This document shows positions 10,101 to 16,460 of a stretch of 64,000 nt of DNA, in pieces. This stretch comes from Pseudomonas putida W15Oct28 (GTDB lineage: Bacteria; Pseudomonadota; Gammaproteobacteria; Pseudomonadales; Pseudomonadaceae): assembly GCF_000708715.2 (NCBI RefSeq), contig NZ_JENB01000025.1:1-64000 (forward strand), read 5' to 3'. The position numbers and the translations under genes were made by a program. Under the pieces are notes generated by a model. It did not search any database, was not told the origin of the DNA, and saw only the letters and a list, made by a program, of their open reading frames with translations. Position 1 is the stretch's first letter. Each line of letters opens with the position of its first letter.

Positions 10101-10865
10101 GCCTGTGGCCACCGGGTCGCCTGCGCCGTCGAGCGTGTACTCGCGCAGGAATACCTGGTGCGAGGGGTGCGAGCTGTAGGTCTGGCTCTGGTCCACGAAC
10201 GGCGAGGTGGTGTTGGGCTGGCTATCGTCGGCCGTGCCCACCACGCCATCGGCACCGGCGGTGCGCACGGCGCGTGACAGCACCATGAAGTTGGTCGGGC
10301 TGCCGGCCACGTACAGCGGGTCGTCCGGGCGCAGCGGGATGAACACGATGTCGGTGCTGCTCTTGGTGACCAGGTCCAGGCCATGGTCGAAGAACTGCCC
10401 GAAGAAGGTCATCCAGGCGTTGAAGCCCGCCGTCAGGCCCGCGTCCGGCGAGACGTTGGGGATGAAGAACACCGGCTTGTCGTCGGCGGTGCCGAACACC
10501 CCATCGATACCAGGGCTTATCACCGGGGCGGCGCCGCCATTGGCTTCGACCGCCGCCGGGTTGTTGGCGGTCTGGTCGACGATCAGGTTGCTGATGGTGC
10601 GCGGTTGCGAATCGACGACGTTGCCGGTGCCCACGTAGTTGGCACGGTACGTGGCATCGAGCAGGCGCAGGAACGAATTATCGGCAGCGCCGAACTCGCT
10701 CTGCCCGGCCACCAGGTTGTTGAAGCTGCCGTCGACAGTGCGCAGGCCGAACGGTACCTGGCTGTTAGGCAGCAGGTCGCTCAGGCTGGCGCCGTCAGCA
10801 TGGGCTTCGGCGATGAAGATTTGTTTAAGAATGAATTCCAGGTCCGACTTGCTGAAATTGGCCAT
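1..10865 (-). CDS. Giant RTX exoprotein with two animal-type heme peroxidase modules (C-terminus outside window)
   Basis: A single open minus-strand frame runs from an ATG at 10865 to the window edge, at least 3621 residues. Residues ~1-850 form a first animal heme peroxidase module: distal motif GQFFDHGLDL near 157, RVNENIGLTAVH and SEHNRLV near 425, proximal VYRFGHSML near 545. RTX repeats follow (~900-960, GGAGNDAVLGGAGDD). A second module with the same three motifs occupies ~1495-2400 (near 1696, 1960 and 2080), then RTX repeats (~2430-2600), Ig-like segments (QFTFQWQSN, FSFQWQQG; ~2960-3160) and a long RTX tail with 82-residue repeats. There is no Sec signal, as expected for type I export; the C-terminal secretion signal lies outside. 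It is probably exported by the divergent 11413-15826 operon. By layout it resembles the P. putida RTX peroxidase once annotated as a hemolysin-type bacteriocin. Peroxidase activity is inferred from conserved heme-site residues; the substrate is unknown. Confidence 0.93.
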   Translation of the reverse strand, partial: MANFSKSDLEFILKQIFIAEAHADGASLSDLLPNSQVPFGLRTVDGSFNNLVAGQSEFGAADNSFLRLLDATYRANYVGTGNVVDSQPRTISNLIVDQTANNPAAVEANGGAAPVISPGIDGVFGTADDKPVFFIPNVSPDAGLTAGFNAWMTFFGQFFDHGLDLVTKSSTDIVFIPLRPDDPLYVAGSPTNFMVLSRAVRTAGADGVVGTADDSQPNTTSPFVDQSQTYSSHPSHQVFLREYTLDGAGDPVATGRLITNRDLGADGTFGTADDGNSENGGMATWAVVKAQARDLLGINLTDADVHSVPLLATDAYGNFLRGPNGMPQVVMRVNNGADGIAGTADDGTTLVEGNRAAPISLANAVGTGHGFLDDIAHNAAPVVVGGVLQADTDIAVGNAQPVGPGGNNLTYDNELLDAHYIAGDGRVNENIGLTAVHHVFHSEHNRLVQQTKDTLLAAGDLAFLNEWLIDDVTAIPTTPAGIAALVWDGERLFQAAKFGTEMQYQHLVFEEFARTIQPQIDEFLAPNGYDTSINPAILAEFAHVVYRFGHSMLTETVDRFDPAFNPVSADPDNPDQQLGLIAAFLNPLAFAGSGATADEAAGAIIRGVTRQVGNEIDEFVTEALRNNLLGLPLDLPALNIARGRDTGIPSLNEARREFYAATGDSQLKPYISWADFADHLKHPASLINFIAAYGTHSTITGATTEADKRAAAVALVLGGSGSPLDRLDFLNGTGAYANVTLAGKDGIAGTADDITGVTVTGVDAIDFWVGGLAEKKMPFGGMLGSSFNFVFETQLEALQDGDRFYYLSRTAGMNFGTELENNSFAKLIMANSDVTHLSNTVFLTPTFTLEVNQANQFTGLGADGKADPTGGLEIRGVEMVPLVIRNNPDTVGPDANYLHYTGEDHVVLGGTAGNDIIISGDGDDTLYGDAGDDVLEGGAGNDAVLGGAGDDIITDSFGDNRLEGNAGNDVIVAGSMLAAGNLILGGDGQDFIITTEDISTTFGGQGDDFILGAKTNLPPTGNEGDDWIEKGTQDGAPGDNFAPLLGDDVIGNDIFVGGAGFDEMIGEGGDDIFVGSDAQDKMDGMSGFDWITNKNDKVGVTVDLSLAALAQPHGNAPNQNAGVFNPVGASPASILDRFAEVEGVSGSNYADVLKGDDVDAVTILNHGGTTGSALTNVALIRGLQQFLADAGLPTTGFATGNIMLGGNGSDLIEGRGGDDLIDGDKWLNVRIAVYAPGDVNHTGPEIASFDSMVDMIPFMLDRTYNPGQLKAVREILPGTSTGGAAFDTAVYSGLQSEYVITQNTKGTADVADDVWTVTDTVDGRDGVDTLLHIERLQFSDSQRVLVTGVNAQPTGSPTVTDGNGGAITVGDMLTVSVAGVLDADNISAGNPAGTLADRAVSYYWQFESDPGSGVFEDIILLPAGDLAFQSADGTSFKVSPDLAGLSLRVKAIYQDAHGTTEILYSAPTAVVAAGAPVVPTPATPVVDATAGGEGLHMVRSDLNFILDQIKIAEADAAGQDILSLIPNIRAPLGLRAVDGSNNNLMNLNGINNTQFGAADNVFPRLTDPVFNPAQGAPAGFFGPGSPAIPGSSYQQTSGPVFDSQPRTISNLIVDQTSNNPAAYATAYDPGADGVLNFGTPGNDDVLKDGVRIVASPGMDGQFGTTDDHDVYLFENTAADAGLSAPFNAWMTFFGQFFDHGLDLVTKGGSGTIYIPLQPDDPLYVEGGFTNFMVVTRATNLPGPDGILGNADDIHEHTNTTTPFVDQNQTYSSHPSHQVFLRAYMLTDDGPVATGRLITNRDLGADGKFGTGDDSEIGGMATWKVLKAQARDVLGINLTDADVDNVPLLATDAYGNFIKGPNGYPMVVMKGLDGIAGTADDQQVEGNPLAPLDLTNAVRTGHQFLADIAHNAAPVFSAGVLAPDADNVAGNAVPVNPQTGANLAYDNELLDAHYVAGDGRVNENIGLTAVHAIFHSEHNRLVAQTMDTVLDSHDLAFLNEWLLNPVTALPVTPAEIGALVWNGERLFQAAKFGTEMQYQHLVFEEFARTVQPRVDLFFAPTQVYDVDLDASIVAEFAHTVYRFGHSMLTETVDRYDIDFNVIKDPASANPDQQLGLIAAFLNPLAYAASGVTPEDATSAIVRGVTRQGGNEIDEFVTEALRNNLLGLPLDLPAINIARGRDVGIPSLNALRRDIYGQTGDTQLKPYTSWVDLVQHLKHPESLINFIAAYGTHSSITAATTLLEKRAAAMALVFGGDGAPADRLDFLNSSGTWANVTLPGKDGVLGTADDLKAVTITGVDAIDLWIGGLAEEKTPFGGMLGSTFNFVFENQMEKLQDGDRFYYLERTSGLSMNAELESNSFAKLIMANSSATHLPGLVFSDPGFYLEVDQSKQFNEGLGNVDPLGENGEQVVFRDSPLTAGPDTNYIRYAGAEHIVLGGTNGDDILVSSEGDDTVWGDGGNDRIEGGDGNDQLRGGAGDDIISDMGGDDNIQGGDGNDVLHGGNGVNLIIGGFGNDFIVTGEDASEAIGGQGNDFILGSKANEQDMGNEGDDWIEKGTSDGAPGDNFDPLGNDPIIGHDVYIGGNENDKFNGEGGDDIMVGSLGFGDRYIGGSGYDWATFKGLAQGVTVDYTDRFFDVPPVPGSGASALVRFDIMEGLSGSAHGDFLRGDNEDATSLPTAGATGSVLTNINLINGLSSLLAAGATFYDGGNIILGGSGSDLIEGRGGDDILDGDKWLNVRISVRANLDGTGPEIASYDSMEPMVPLMLNGTYNPGQLVIVREILNGTDNYDTAVFSGVATDYSVVVDGNAVIVTDLVAGRDGVDRLTGIERLQFSDRSQASGVGTAVNAGPTGHLAILDAATGLRDDTPVSGQLLRVTPLAVHDADNVSATNTTGAVNGPVAYYWQVETLPGSGVYEDITFVAAGEAQRATGATYRVTDDVAGLSIRVRAVYQDAKGTLEIVDSSANSAPSAGPTVTGLLVQNQTLTANPATIVDADGLSNPQFTFQWQSNRGVGWVNIVGAISSTFVLTQAQVGQNMRVVVSYVDDFGVQESIASDILDPVANVNDAPTGALLISDTTPDIGQTLTALTGSIADIDGLGAFSFQWQQGTGGVFTDIVGATAATFTPGLNQGAQQLQVIVRYTDAFGTVETLTSAATAAVPGLTLVGTNGADILIGSAGNDVISGLDGADQLFGGLGNDVLDGGLGNDILNGGLGADAMTGGAGNDTFVVDNVGDTVSEALNGGVDLVQTSLAGYILTSNVENSGYILTSNVENLTYNGVGNFTGVGNTLDNIIIGGTGNDVLNGREGADRLVGGLGNDTYMVDNAGDLVSESAGAGTDTVRTTLYNGVGNFTGVGNTLDNIIIGGAGNDVLNGREGADRLVGGLGNDTYMVDNAGDLVSESAGAGTDTVRTTLSGYILTSNVENLTYNGVGNFTGVGNTLDNIIIGGAGNDVLNGREGADRLAGGLGNDTYLVDNAGDLVSESAGAGTDTVRTTLAGYILTSNVENLTYNGVGNFTGVGNTLDNIIIGGAGNDVLNGREGADRLAGGLGNDTYLVDNAGDLVSESAGAGTDTVRTTLAGYILTSNVENLTYNGVGNFTGVGNTLDNIIIGGAGNDVLNGREG

Positions 10866-11412
10866 TGCAATTGCCCTCGATCTTTCGGGAGAAATCACAG
10901 GGCAACAGGGTCCTTCCCGCGCCCAGTCAGTGTTGACGTGCGCAGTATCTGGTTCGTGGTTCTGGGCTCAGTGGCGCAAAGTTTTTGTGCTGGCGCCTTG
11001 GCCTCATTGCTGGCAATCCGGCACCCACCGTTCCGGGAGGGGGCCCTGTTAATCGTGCGAAACAGGTGTAACGCACGTGTATCGACCCCAGCTTGCACAG
11101 GGCCCGAATACTTCAGACTAAAGTCGTAGAGGAAAAGCTTGTCAATATCCCGTCAAAAAAATCGTTCGACGATGGGAATGCGATGCAACTAGCTGTTTTG
11201 TTAGCACTTATGAAAAGTTCAAAGATTTCATAGAGCAAAATGATATTACTGAATATTTCGTTGCAACCTACGCTCCTGCATGTGGGAGCAAGCAGCGTTA
11301 TTGGGCTATTCGCCATAAGAGCGACCCGCCTGCGAGCCGACCAAGAAGCCACAACTACCGTTGTACGGGGCGCCGCAAGGGCTTCCCGACTTGTAATGAA
11401 GGGAGGCCTCCG
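10866..11412. other. Divergent intergenic region between the RTX gene and its exporter
   Basis: This 547-bp gap holds no convincing gene. Its middle (about 11110-11260) is clearly more A+T-rich than the surroundings and probably carries the promoters for both directions. A short CTCC/GGAG hairpin near 11270-11290 looks like a degenerate REP remnant. Confidence 0.6.
11117..11145 (-). promoter_or_regulatory. Candidate sigma-70 promoter for the RTX gene
   Basis: Read on the minus strand, a perfect TTGACA (-35, 11145-11140) is followed after 17 bases by TTTAGT (-10-like, 11122-11117; four of six consensus bases). It would give a 5' untranslated leader of roughly 240 bases before the ATG at 10865. 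Prediction by eye only. Confidence 0.4.
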
Positions 11413-13149
11413 ATGCCCAAGCCACCACGCACCCGCTCCGAGCTGGCCGACGTGTTGTTTCGCCTGCGCCGCAGCTTTTACGCCTTGGCCGCCTTCAGCG
11501 GCGTGATAAACGTCATGATGTTGACGCCAGCTATTTATATGCTGCAGGTGTATGACCGCGCCCTGGTCAGCCGTAACATCACCACCCTGGGCATGCTCAC
11601 CGTGCTGGTAGTCGGGTTGTTCCTGCTGATGTCAGCGCTGGAAATGACCCGTACCCGCGTGCTGATCCGGGTCGGCAACTGCCTGGACATGGAGCTCAAC
11701 CGACGCATCTTCAGCGCCGCCTTCGAGCGCAACCTGAGCCGCGCCGGCGGCAACCCGGCCCAGGCGCTGCAAGACCTGGCGCAGGTGCGGCAGTTTCTGA
11801 CCGGCAACGGCCTGTTCGCCTTCTTCGATGCCCCCTGGACGCCCATCTACCTGGTGGTCTGCTACCTGATCCACCCCTGGCTCGGGCTGGTCACGACCAT
11901 CGGCTCGTTGACCCTGGTGGGCCTGGCCTACCTCACTGAAAAGGCCACGCAAAAACCACTGGCAGAAGCCAACCAGGCGTCAATGTCGTCGGCCAGCTAC
12001 GCCAACAACAACCTGCGCAACGCCGAAGTGATCGAGGCCATGGGCATGCTGCCGTCAATCGGCAAGCGCTGGTACCAGGGCCACTTGCGCATTCTGCAGA
12101 TGCAGACCCTGGCCTCCGACCGCGCGGCGCTTATCAGCAGCACCGGGCGCTTCGTGCGCATCACCTTGCAGTCGGTGATCCTGGGGACCGGCGCACTGCT
12201 GGCGATCGAAGGCAAGATCACCCCCGGCATGATGATCGCCTGCTCGATCCTGACTGGCCGGGCCCTGGGCCCGGTGGAACAGGTGATCGCCTCATGGAAG
12301 CAGCTGCTGGGCTGCCGTCTGGCCTGGGGCCGGCTCAACGACCTGCTGCAGGACTACCCGCAACGGCCACCGAGCATGTCGCTGCAACGGCCGATGGGCA
12401 TGCTGGCGGTGGAAAACGTGATTGCCGGCGCACCCGGCACCAATACCAGCATCGTGCGCGGGGTGAGCTTCAGCCTGGTCCCGGGTGAGAGCCTGGGCAT
12501 CATCGGCCCTTCGGCCTCGGGCAAGTCCACCCTCGCCCGCCTGCTGGTGGGTGTGTGGCCGGCCCAGGCGGGCAAGGTGCGCCTGGACGGGGCCGACATC
12601 TTTACCTGGAACAAGGCCGAACTGGGCCCGTGGCTGGGCTACCTGCCGCAGGACGTGGAACTGTTCGAGGGCACCATCGCCGAAAACATCGCGCGCTTTG
12701 CCGAAGTGGACAGCGATGCGGTGATCCGCGCCGCCCGCAGCAGCGGCGTGCACGAGATGATCCTGCACTTCCCGCAGGGCTACGACACCCGCCTGGCCGC
12801 CGACGGCACCCCGCTGTCCGGCGGCCAGAAGCAACGCATCGCCCTGGCCCGCGCGCTGTACGGCGAGCCCAACCTGGTGGTACTGGACGAGCCCAACGCC
12901 AACCTCGATGACGTCGGCGAGAAGGCCTTGGTCGATGCGCTGGCCGAGCTGAAAACGCGCGGCGCCACGGTGATCCTGATTTCCCACCGGCCCAATGTGC
13001 TATGCGCCGTAGACAAGATACTGATGCTGCGCGACGGCACCGTGCACATGCTCGGCAGCCGTGACGAAGTGTTCGCGGCGCTGCGCAAGGCCAGCGTGAT
13101 TCCAGCGGCCAATGCGGCACCGCTGGCTTCGGTAAAAGTACGGGAGTAA
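11413..13149 (+). CDS. Type I secretion ABC transporter (PrtD-like permease/ATPase)
   Basis: 578 residues. The N-terminal half (~20-300) is an ABC exporter membrane domain of the PrtD type, without the extra N-terminal peptidase-like domain found in some LapB/HlyB proteins. The ATPase domain shows Walker A GPSASGKST (~365), signature LSGGQKQRIALARAL (~468) and Walker B LVVLDEPNANLD (~488). The ATG at 11413 follows a GGGAGG-type ribosome site. It is the first gene of a three-gene operon; the HlyD gene starts 6 bp downstream. It energises export of an unfolded substrate across both membranes, and the divergent RTX protein is the obvious cargo. Confidence 0.93.
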   Translation: MPKPPRTRSELADVLFRLRRSFYALAAFSGVINVMMLTPAIYMLQVYDRALVSRNITTLGMLTVLVVGLFLLMSALEMTRTRVLIRVGNCLDMELNRRIFSAAFERNLSRAGGNPAQALQDLAQVRQFLTGNGLFAFFDAPWTPIYLVVCYLIHPWLGLVTTIGSLTLVGLAYLTEKATQKPLAEANQASMSSASYANNNLRNAEVIEAMGMLPSIGKRWYQGHLRILQMQTLASDRAALISSTGRFVRITLQSVILGTGALLAIEGKITPGMMIACSILTGRALGPVEQVIASWKQLLGCRLAWGRLNDLLQDYPQRPPSMSLQRPMGMLAVENVIAGAPGTNTSIVRGVSFSLVPGESLGIIGPSASGKSTLARLLVGVWPAQAGKVRLDGADIFTWNKAELGPWLGYLPQDVELFEGTIAENIARFAEVDSDAVIRAARSSGVHEMILHFPQGYDTRLAADGTPLSGGQKQRIALARALYGEPNLVVLDEPNANLDDVGEKALVDALAELKTRGATVILISHRPNVLCAVDKILMLRDGTVHMLGSRDEVFAALRKASVIPAANAAPLASVKVRE

Positions 13150-13155
13150 CCGATC

Positions 13156-14496
13156 ATGCAGATGACTCAACACTCCGAATTGATTCCCGCCGAAGCCAAC
13201 AACCTGATCGACCTTGACGTAGGCCGGCCGGCACGCTGGGGCGTGTGGATGGTGATCGCCGGTTTTGGCGGTTTCCTGCTGTGGTCTTGCCTGGCGCCAC
13301 TGGACGCAGGCGTGGTTGCCACCGGCACGGTCAAGGTCACCAGTAACCGCAAGGCGGTGCAGCACCTGAGCGGCGGCACGGTCGAGGCAATCCAGGTACG
13401 CGAAGGCGACCTGGTCAAGAAAGGCCAGGAGGTGGTACGCCTGGATGCGTTGCGCGCCGTGGCCGAACAAGGCGCGCTCAGTGCCCAGTACATCGTCAGC
13501 AAGACCGTTGAAAACCGCCTGGAAGCCGAACGCGATGGCCGCGATACGGTCACCTTCGACCCTGCCCTGCTCCAGCACTACGCCAATGACCCAAGGCTGC
13601 TGGCGGCCATGGACCTGCAACAGCGCCTGCTAGACACCCGTCGCGCCGGCCTGGCTGGCGAGCTGAGCATTCTTGAAGAAAACCTCACCGCCTCGGCCGT
13701 GCAACTCAAGGGCCTGCAACAGGTGTACGGCGCCCGCGCTTCGCAGATCGGCTTCCTCAACCAGGAGCTGCAAGGCACCCGGGTGCTGGCCGCCGAAGGC
13801 TATGTACCGCGCAACCGCCTGCTGGAACTGGAGCGCAGCAATGCCGACCTGTCCGCCGGCCAGGCCGAAAACCTCAACAACATTGCCCGGGCGCGCAGCC
13901 AGGCCACCGAAATCAAGCTGCGCATGCTGCAGCGCCAGCACGACTACCTGAAGGAAGTGGAATCGCAGCTGACCGACACCGCCAAGGAAAACACCACCCT
14001 GGCCGACCGCTTGCGTGCGCTGGACTACGAAGTGACGCATACGGTGATCCGCTCGCCGATTGACGGCATGGTCCAGGGCCTGAGCATCGCCACGGTCGGC
14101 GGCATCATCCAGCCCGGCGCCAAGATCATGGAAGTGGTACCGCTCGACCAGCCGCTGCAGGTGGACGCGATGATCCCGGTGCAGGCCATCGACAAGATGG
14201 TCCCGGGCCTGGCCGTGGACATCGCCTTCCCGGCCTTCAACCACGCGCAGACGCCGAACATACCAGGGCGGGTGAAGACCATTTCCGCCGACCGCCTGCT
14301 CGACGAAGAAAGCAAGCAGCCGTTCTACCTGGCCCAGGTAGAAGTGACGCCGGCCGGTATGGGCCTGCTGGGCAGCAACCACATCCGCCCCGGCATGCCC
14401 GCCACCGTCACCATCAAGACCGGCGAGCGCAACCTGCTCAGCTACCTGCTCAAACCCATGCTCGAACGCGTCGACGCCGCGTTCAAGGAGCAATGA
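13156..14496 (+). CDS. Type I secretion membrane fusion protein (HlyD family)
   Basis: 446 residues with one N-terminal membrane segment (about 30-48), then a lipoyl-like half (GTVKVTSNRKAVQHL), a long helical region rich in Leu, Glu and Gln (~150-300) and the second beta-rich half (HTVIRSPIDGMVQGLS). Size and order match the HlyD/PrtE adaptors that bridge the inner-membrane ABC transporter and the outer-membrane channel. It lies between the ABC and TolC genes with gaps of 6 and 1 bp, so the three are almost certainly co-translated. An ATG two codons in (13162) is an alternative start. Confidence 0.93.
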   Translation: MQMTQHSELIPAEANNLIDLDVGRPARWGVWMVIAGFGGFLLWSCLAPLDAGVVATGTVKVTSNRKAVQHLSGGTVEAIQVREGDLVKKGQEVVRLDALRAVAEQGALSAQYIVSKTVENRLEAERDGRDTVTFDPALLQHYANDPRLLAAMDLQQRLLDTRRAGLAGELSILEENLTASAVQLKGLQQVYGARASQIGFLNQELQGTRVLAAEGYVPRNRLLELERSNADLSAGQAENLNNIARARSQATEIKLRMLQRQHDYLKEVESQLTDTAKENTTLADRLRALDYEVTHTVIRSPIDGMVQGLSIATVGGIIQPGAKIMEVVPLDQPLQVDAMIPVQAIDKMVPGLAVDIAFPAFNHAQTPNIPGRVKTISADRLLDEESKQPFYLAQVEVTPAGMGLLGSNHIRPGMPATVTIKTGERNLLSYLLKPMLERVDAAFKEQ

Positions 14497-14497
14497 C

Positions 14498-15826
14498 ATG
14501 AAACGCTCGTGCCTGATGTTGTGCCTGCTGGGGGTGGCCGTACAGGCCAGTGCCATGGACCTGAAGCAAGCCTGGGACCTGCTGCAGTACCAAGGCCCGA
14601 TCTACCGCGCTGCGGTGCACGAAAAAGAAGCCGGCAGCGAAAACCGCGCTATCGGTGAGGCCGGCCTGCTGCCGCAGATCAATGCATCCGCCTACTTCAA
14701 CAGGGTCAATGGCAGCCAGCGCCAGAACGGCCTGGACAACGATCTGGACTACGACTCCAAGGGCGCCAATGTGCGCCTGCGCCAACCGCTGTTCAACAAG
14801 CAGAAGATGGCCGAGTACCGCCAGGGCCAGCAACGGGCCGACTACAGCGTGGCGGTGTTCGACGCCAAGAGCCAGGACGCTGCGGTACGCCTGGCCGACG
14901 CCTACTTCGACGTGCTGCTGGCCAGCGAAACCATCACCCTGGCCAAGGCCAAGCTGAGCGCCTTCGAAGAGCAGCAGGCTTCGGCGAAACGGCGCAAGGA
15001 GCTGGGCGCCGGCACCATCACCGACGTCGATGAGTCGGTGGCCCGCCGCGACTTGGCCGAGGCCGACCTGATCGACGCCCAGGACAACCTGGTCAACGCC
15101 CGCCGCAAGCTGGAGGAATACATCGGTGAAACCCCAGAGGCGCTGACCACCTTGCAGCCGGGTTTCAGCACGCCACCGCTGATGCCGGGCAACCTGCAGG
15201 AATGGCTGGTAAAAGCCCAGGCCGACAGCCCGCTGATTCACGCGCGCCGGCACAGCTATGAGCTGGCCGAAGAAGAAGTGAAACGTGCCCGCGCCGGGCA
15301 CTACCCCACCCTGGATTTCGTGGCGGGCTATAACGCTGGCAGCAGCCAGTCGATTTCCGAGCTCAACCAGCGCAACCACTACAGCTCGATCGGCCTGGAG
15401 CTGAACATCCCGCTGTACAGCGGTGGCAGCACCAGCGCCCTGACTCGCCAGGCCAGCGCCAACAGTTCCAAGGCCCTGGATGAACTGGACGCCACCCGCC
15501 AGGAAGTGATTTCCGGCACCACCCGCGAGTACCGCGGCGTGCAGAGCGGCGCCTTGCGCATTCATGCGCTGGAAAAGGCCGTGGCCTCCAACGAACGCTC
15601 GCTGACCTCGACCCGCAAGGGCTTCAAGGAAGGCGGTACCAGCACCAACTCGGATGTGCTCAATGCCGAAGAACTGTTGTATGACGCCCGCCACGACCTG
15701 TTCGAGGCAAAGCTGAACTACCTGATGTCGCGGCTTCGCCTGGCCTCGTCCGTGGGTAGCCTGGGGGATGATGATATCCAGCAGGTCAACGACTACCTGG
15801 GACCGGAGCTGATGGTCGTCAACTGA
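14498..15826 (+). CDS. TolC-family outer membrane channel of the type I exporter
   Basis: 442 residues. A signal peptide (MKRSCLMLCLLGVAVQASA) is followed by the mature start MDLKQAWDLL, typical of TolC/PrtF proteins. Two internally similar halves of long helices follow, with TolC-type motifs such as RLRQPLFNKQKMAEYRQG and SIGLELNIPLYSGG. The gene begins one base after the HlyD gene and closes the operon. A GCCAGG/CCTGGC hairpin lies just after it but has no T-run. Confidence 0.92.
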   Translation: MKRSCLMLCLLGVAVQASAMDLKQAWDLLQYQGPIYRAAVHEKEAGSENRAIGEAGLLPQINASAYFNRVNGSQRQNGLDNDLDYDSKGANVRLRQPLFNKQKMAEYRQGQQRADYSVAVFDAKSQDAAVRLADAYFDVLLASETITLAKAKLSAFEEQQASAKRRKELGAGTITDVDESVARRDLAEADLIDAQDNLVNARRKLEEYIGETPEALTTLQPGFSTPPLMPGNLQEWLVKAQADSPLIHARRHSYELAEEEVKRARAGHYPTLDFVAGYNAGSSQSISELNQRNHYSSIGLELNIPLYSGGSTSALTRQASANSSKALDELDATRQEVISGTTREYRGVQSGALRIHALEKAVASNERSLTSTRKGFKEGGTSTNSDVLNAEELLYDARHDLFEAKLNYLMSRLRLASSVGSLGDDDIQQVNDYLGPELMVVN

Positions 15827-15893
15827 ATGCACAAGAATCGCCCCCAGGCCAGGTGTGATGCCTGGCTTGCGGGGATACCAGGTCGCTGTATAT

Positions 15894-15912
15894 GATAAGT
15901 ATTATCGTTTGC
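15894..15912 (+). promoter_or_regulatory. Candidate Fur box upstream of the first ECF sigma gene
   Basis: GATAAGTATTATCGTTTGC matches the 19-base Fur consensus GATAATGATAATCATTATC at 13 positions by my count, and lies 27-45 bases before the ATG at 15939. A second imperfect half (GATACTTATTC) follows. Iron repression is the expected control of FecI-type genes. Confidence 0.6.
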
Positions 15913-15938
15913 GATACTTATTCAAAGCGGCCCTCCCC

Positions 15939-16460
15939 ATGCCTTCACCTTCCGACAGCAGCTTCTGCGATGTGGCCGCGCTCTACCGCCAGCAACACAG
16001 CTGGCTGAAAAACTGGCTGCGCCACCGGCTCAATTGCTCGCACAGTGCAGCGGACCTGGCGCAGGACACGTTCTTGCGGCTGCTGGCAAAAGACCAGGTA
16101 CCCCATTTGCACGCCCCGCGCACTTTTCTTGCAAAGGTTGCGCAAAGTGTCTTGTCCAACCACTACCGCCGGCTAAAACTCGAACGTGCCTACCTCGCAG
16201 CCTTGGCGGCCATGCCAGAGCAGTGCGTGCCCAGCCTGGAAACCCAGGCAATCCTGCTGGAAACCCTGATCTCCCTGGATAGGGCGATCGAGAGCCTGGA
16301 TCAGCCGGTACGCGCTGCATTCCTGTGGTCGCAGGTGGATGGCTTGAGCCATGGGGAAATCGCCGAGCGGCTCAACCTTTCAATCACCACGGTCAAACGC
16401 TACATCGTCAAGGCCGGCGCCCTGTGCATCCTGCTGGATCACAGCCTGGACCTGCCATGA
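15939..16460 (+). CDS. FecI-type ECF sigma factor (iron-starvation)
   Basis: 173 residues from the ATG at 15939. The frame stays open upstream, but that extension would read through the Fur box, so the internal start is chosen. Region 2 shows DLAQDTFLRLL; region 4 shows LSHGEIAERLNLSITTVKR. The stop overlaps the next ATG by four bases (ATGA), coupling it to the FecR gene. It should direct RNA polymerase to the receptor gene at 17515 when the cognate siderophore is bound. Confidence 0.9.
   Translation: MPSPSDSSFCDVAALYRQQHSWLKNWLRHRLNCSHSAADLAQDTFLRLLAKDQVPHLHAPRTFLAKVAQSVLSNHYRRLKLERAYLAALAAMPEQCVPSLETQAILLETLISLDRAIESLDQPVRAAFLWSQVDGLSHGEIAERLNLSITTVKRYIVKAGALCILLDHSLDLP

Noticed and set aside
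7527..10277. Long plus-strand frames resembling the one at 2883-7427
   Set aside because: Same shadow effect from the first peroxidase module; apparent similarity between them only reflects the module duplication.
14483..15832. A 449-codon minus-strand frame opposite the TolC gene
   Set aside because: The plus strand has a signal peptide, TolC motifs and operon spacing; the minus product is compositionally biased.
15855..15938. N-terminal extension of the first ECF sigma gene
   Set aside because: It would translate the Fur box and adds a segment not found in FecI proteins.
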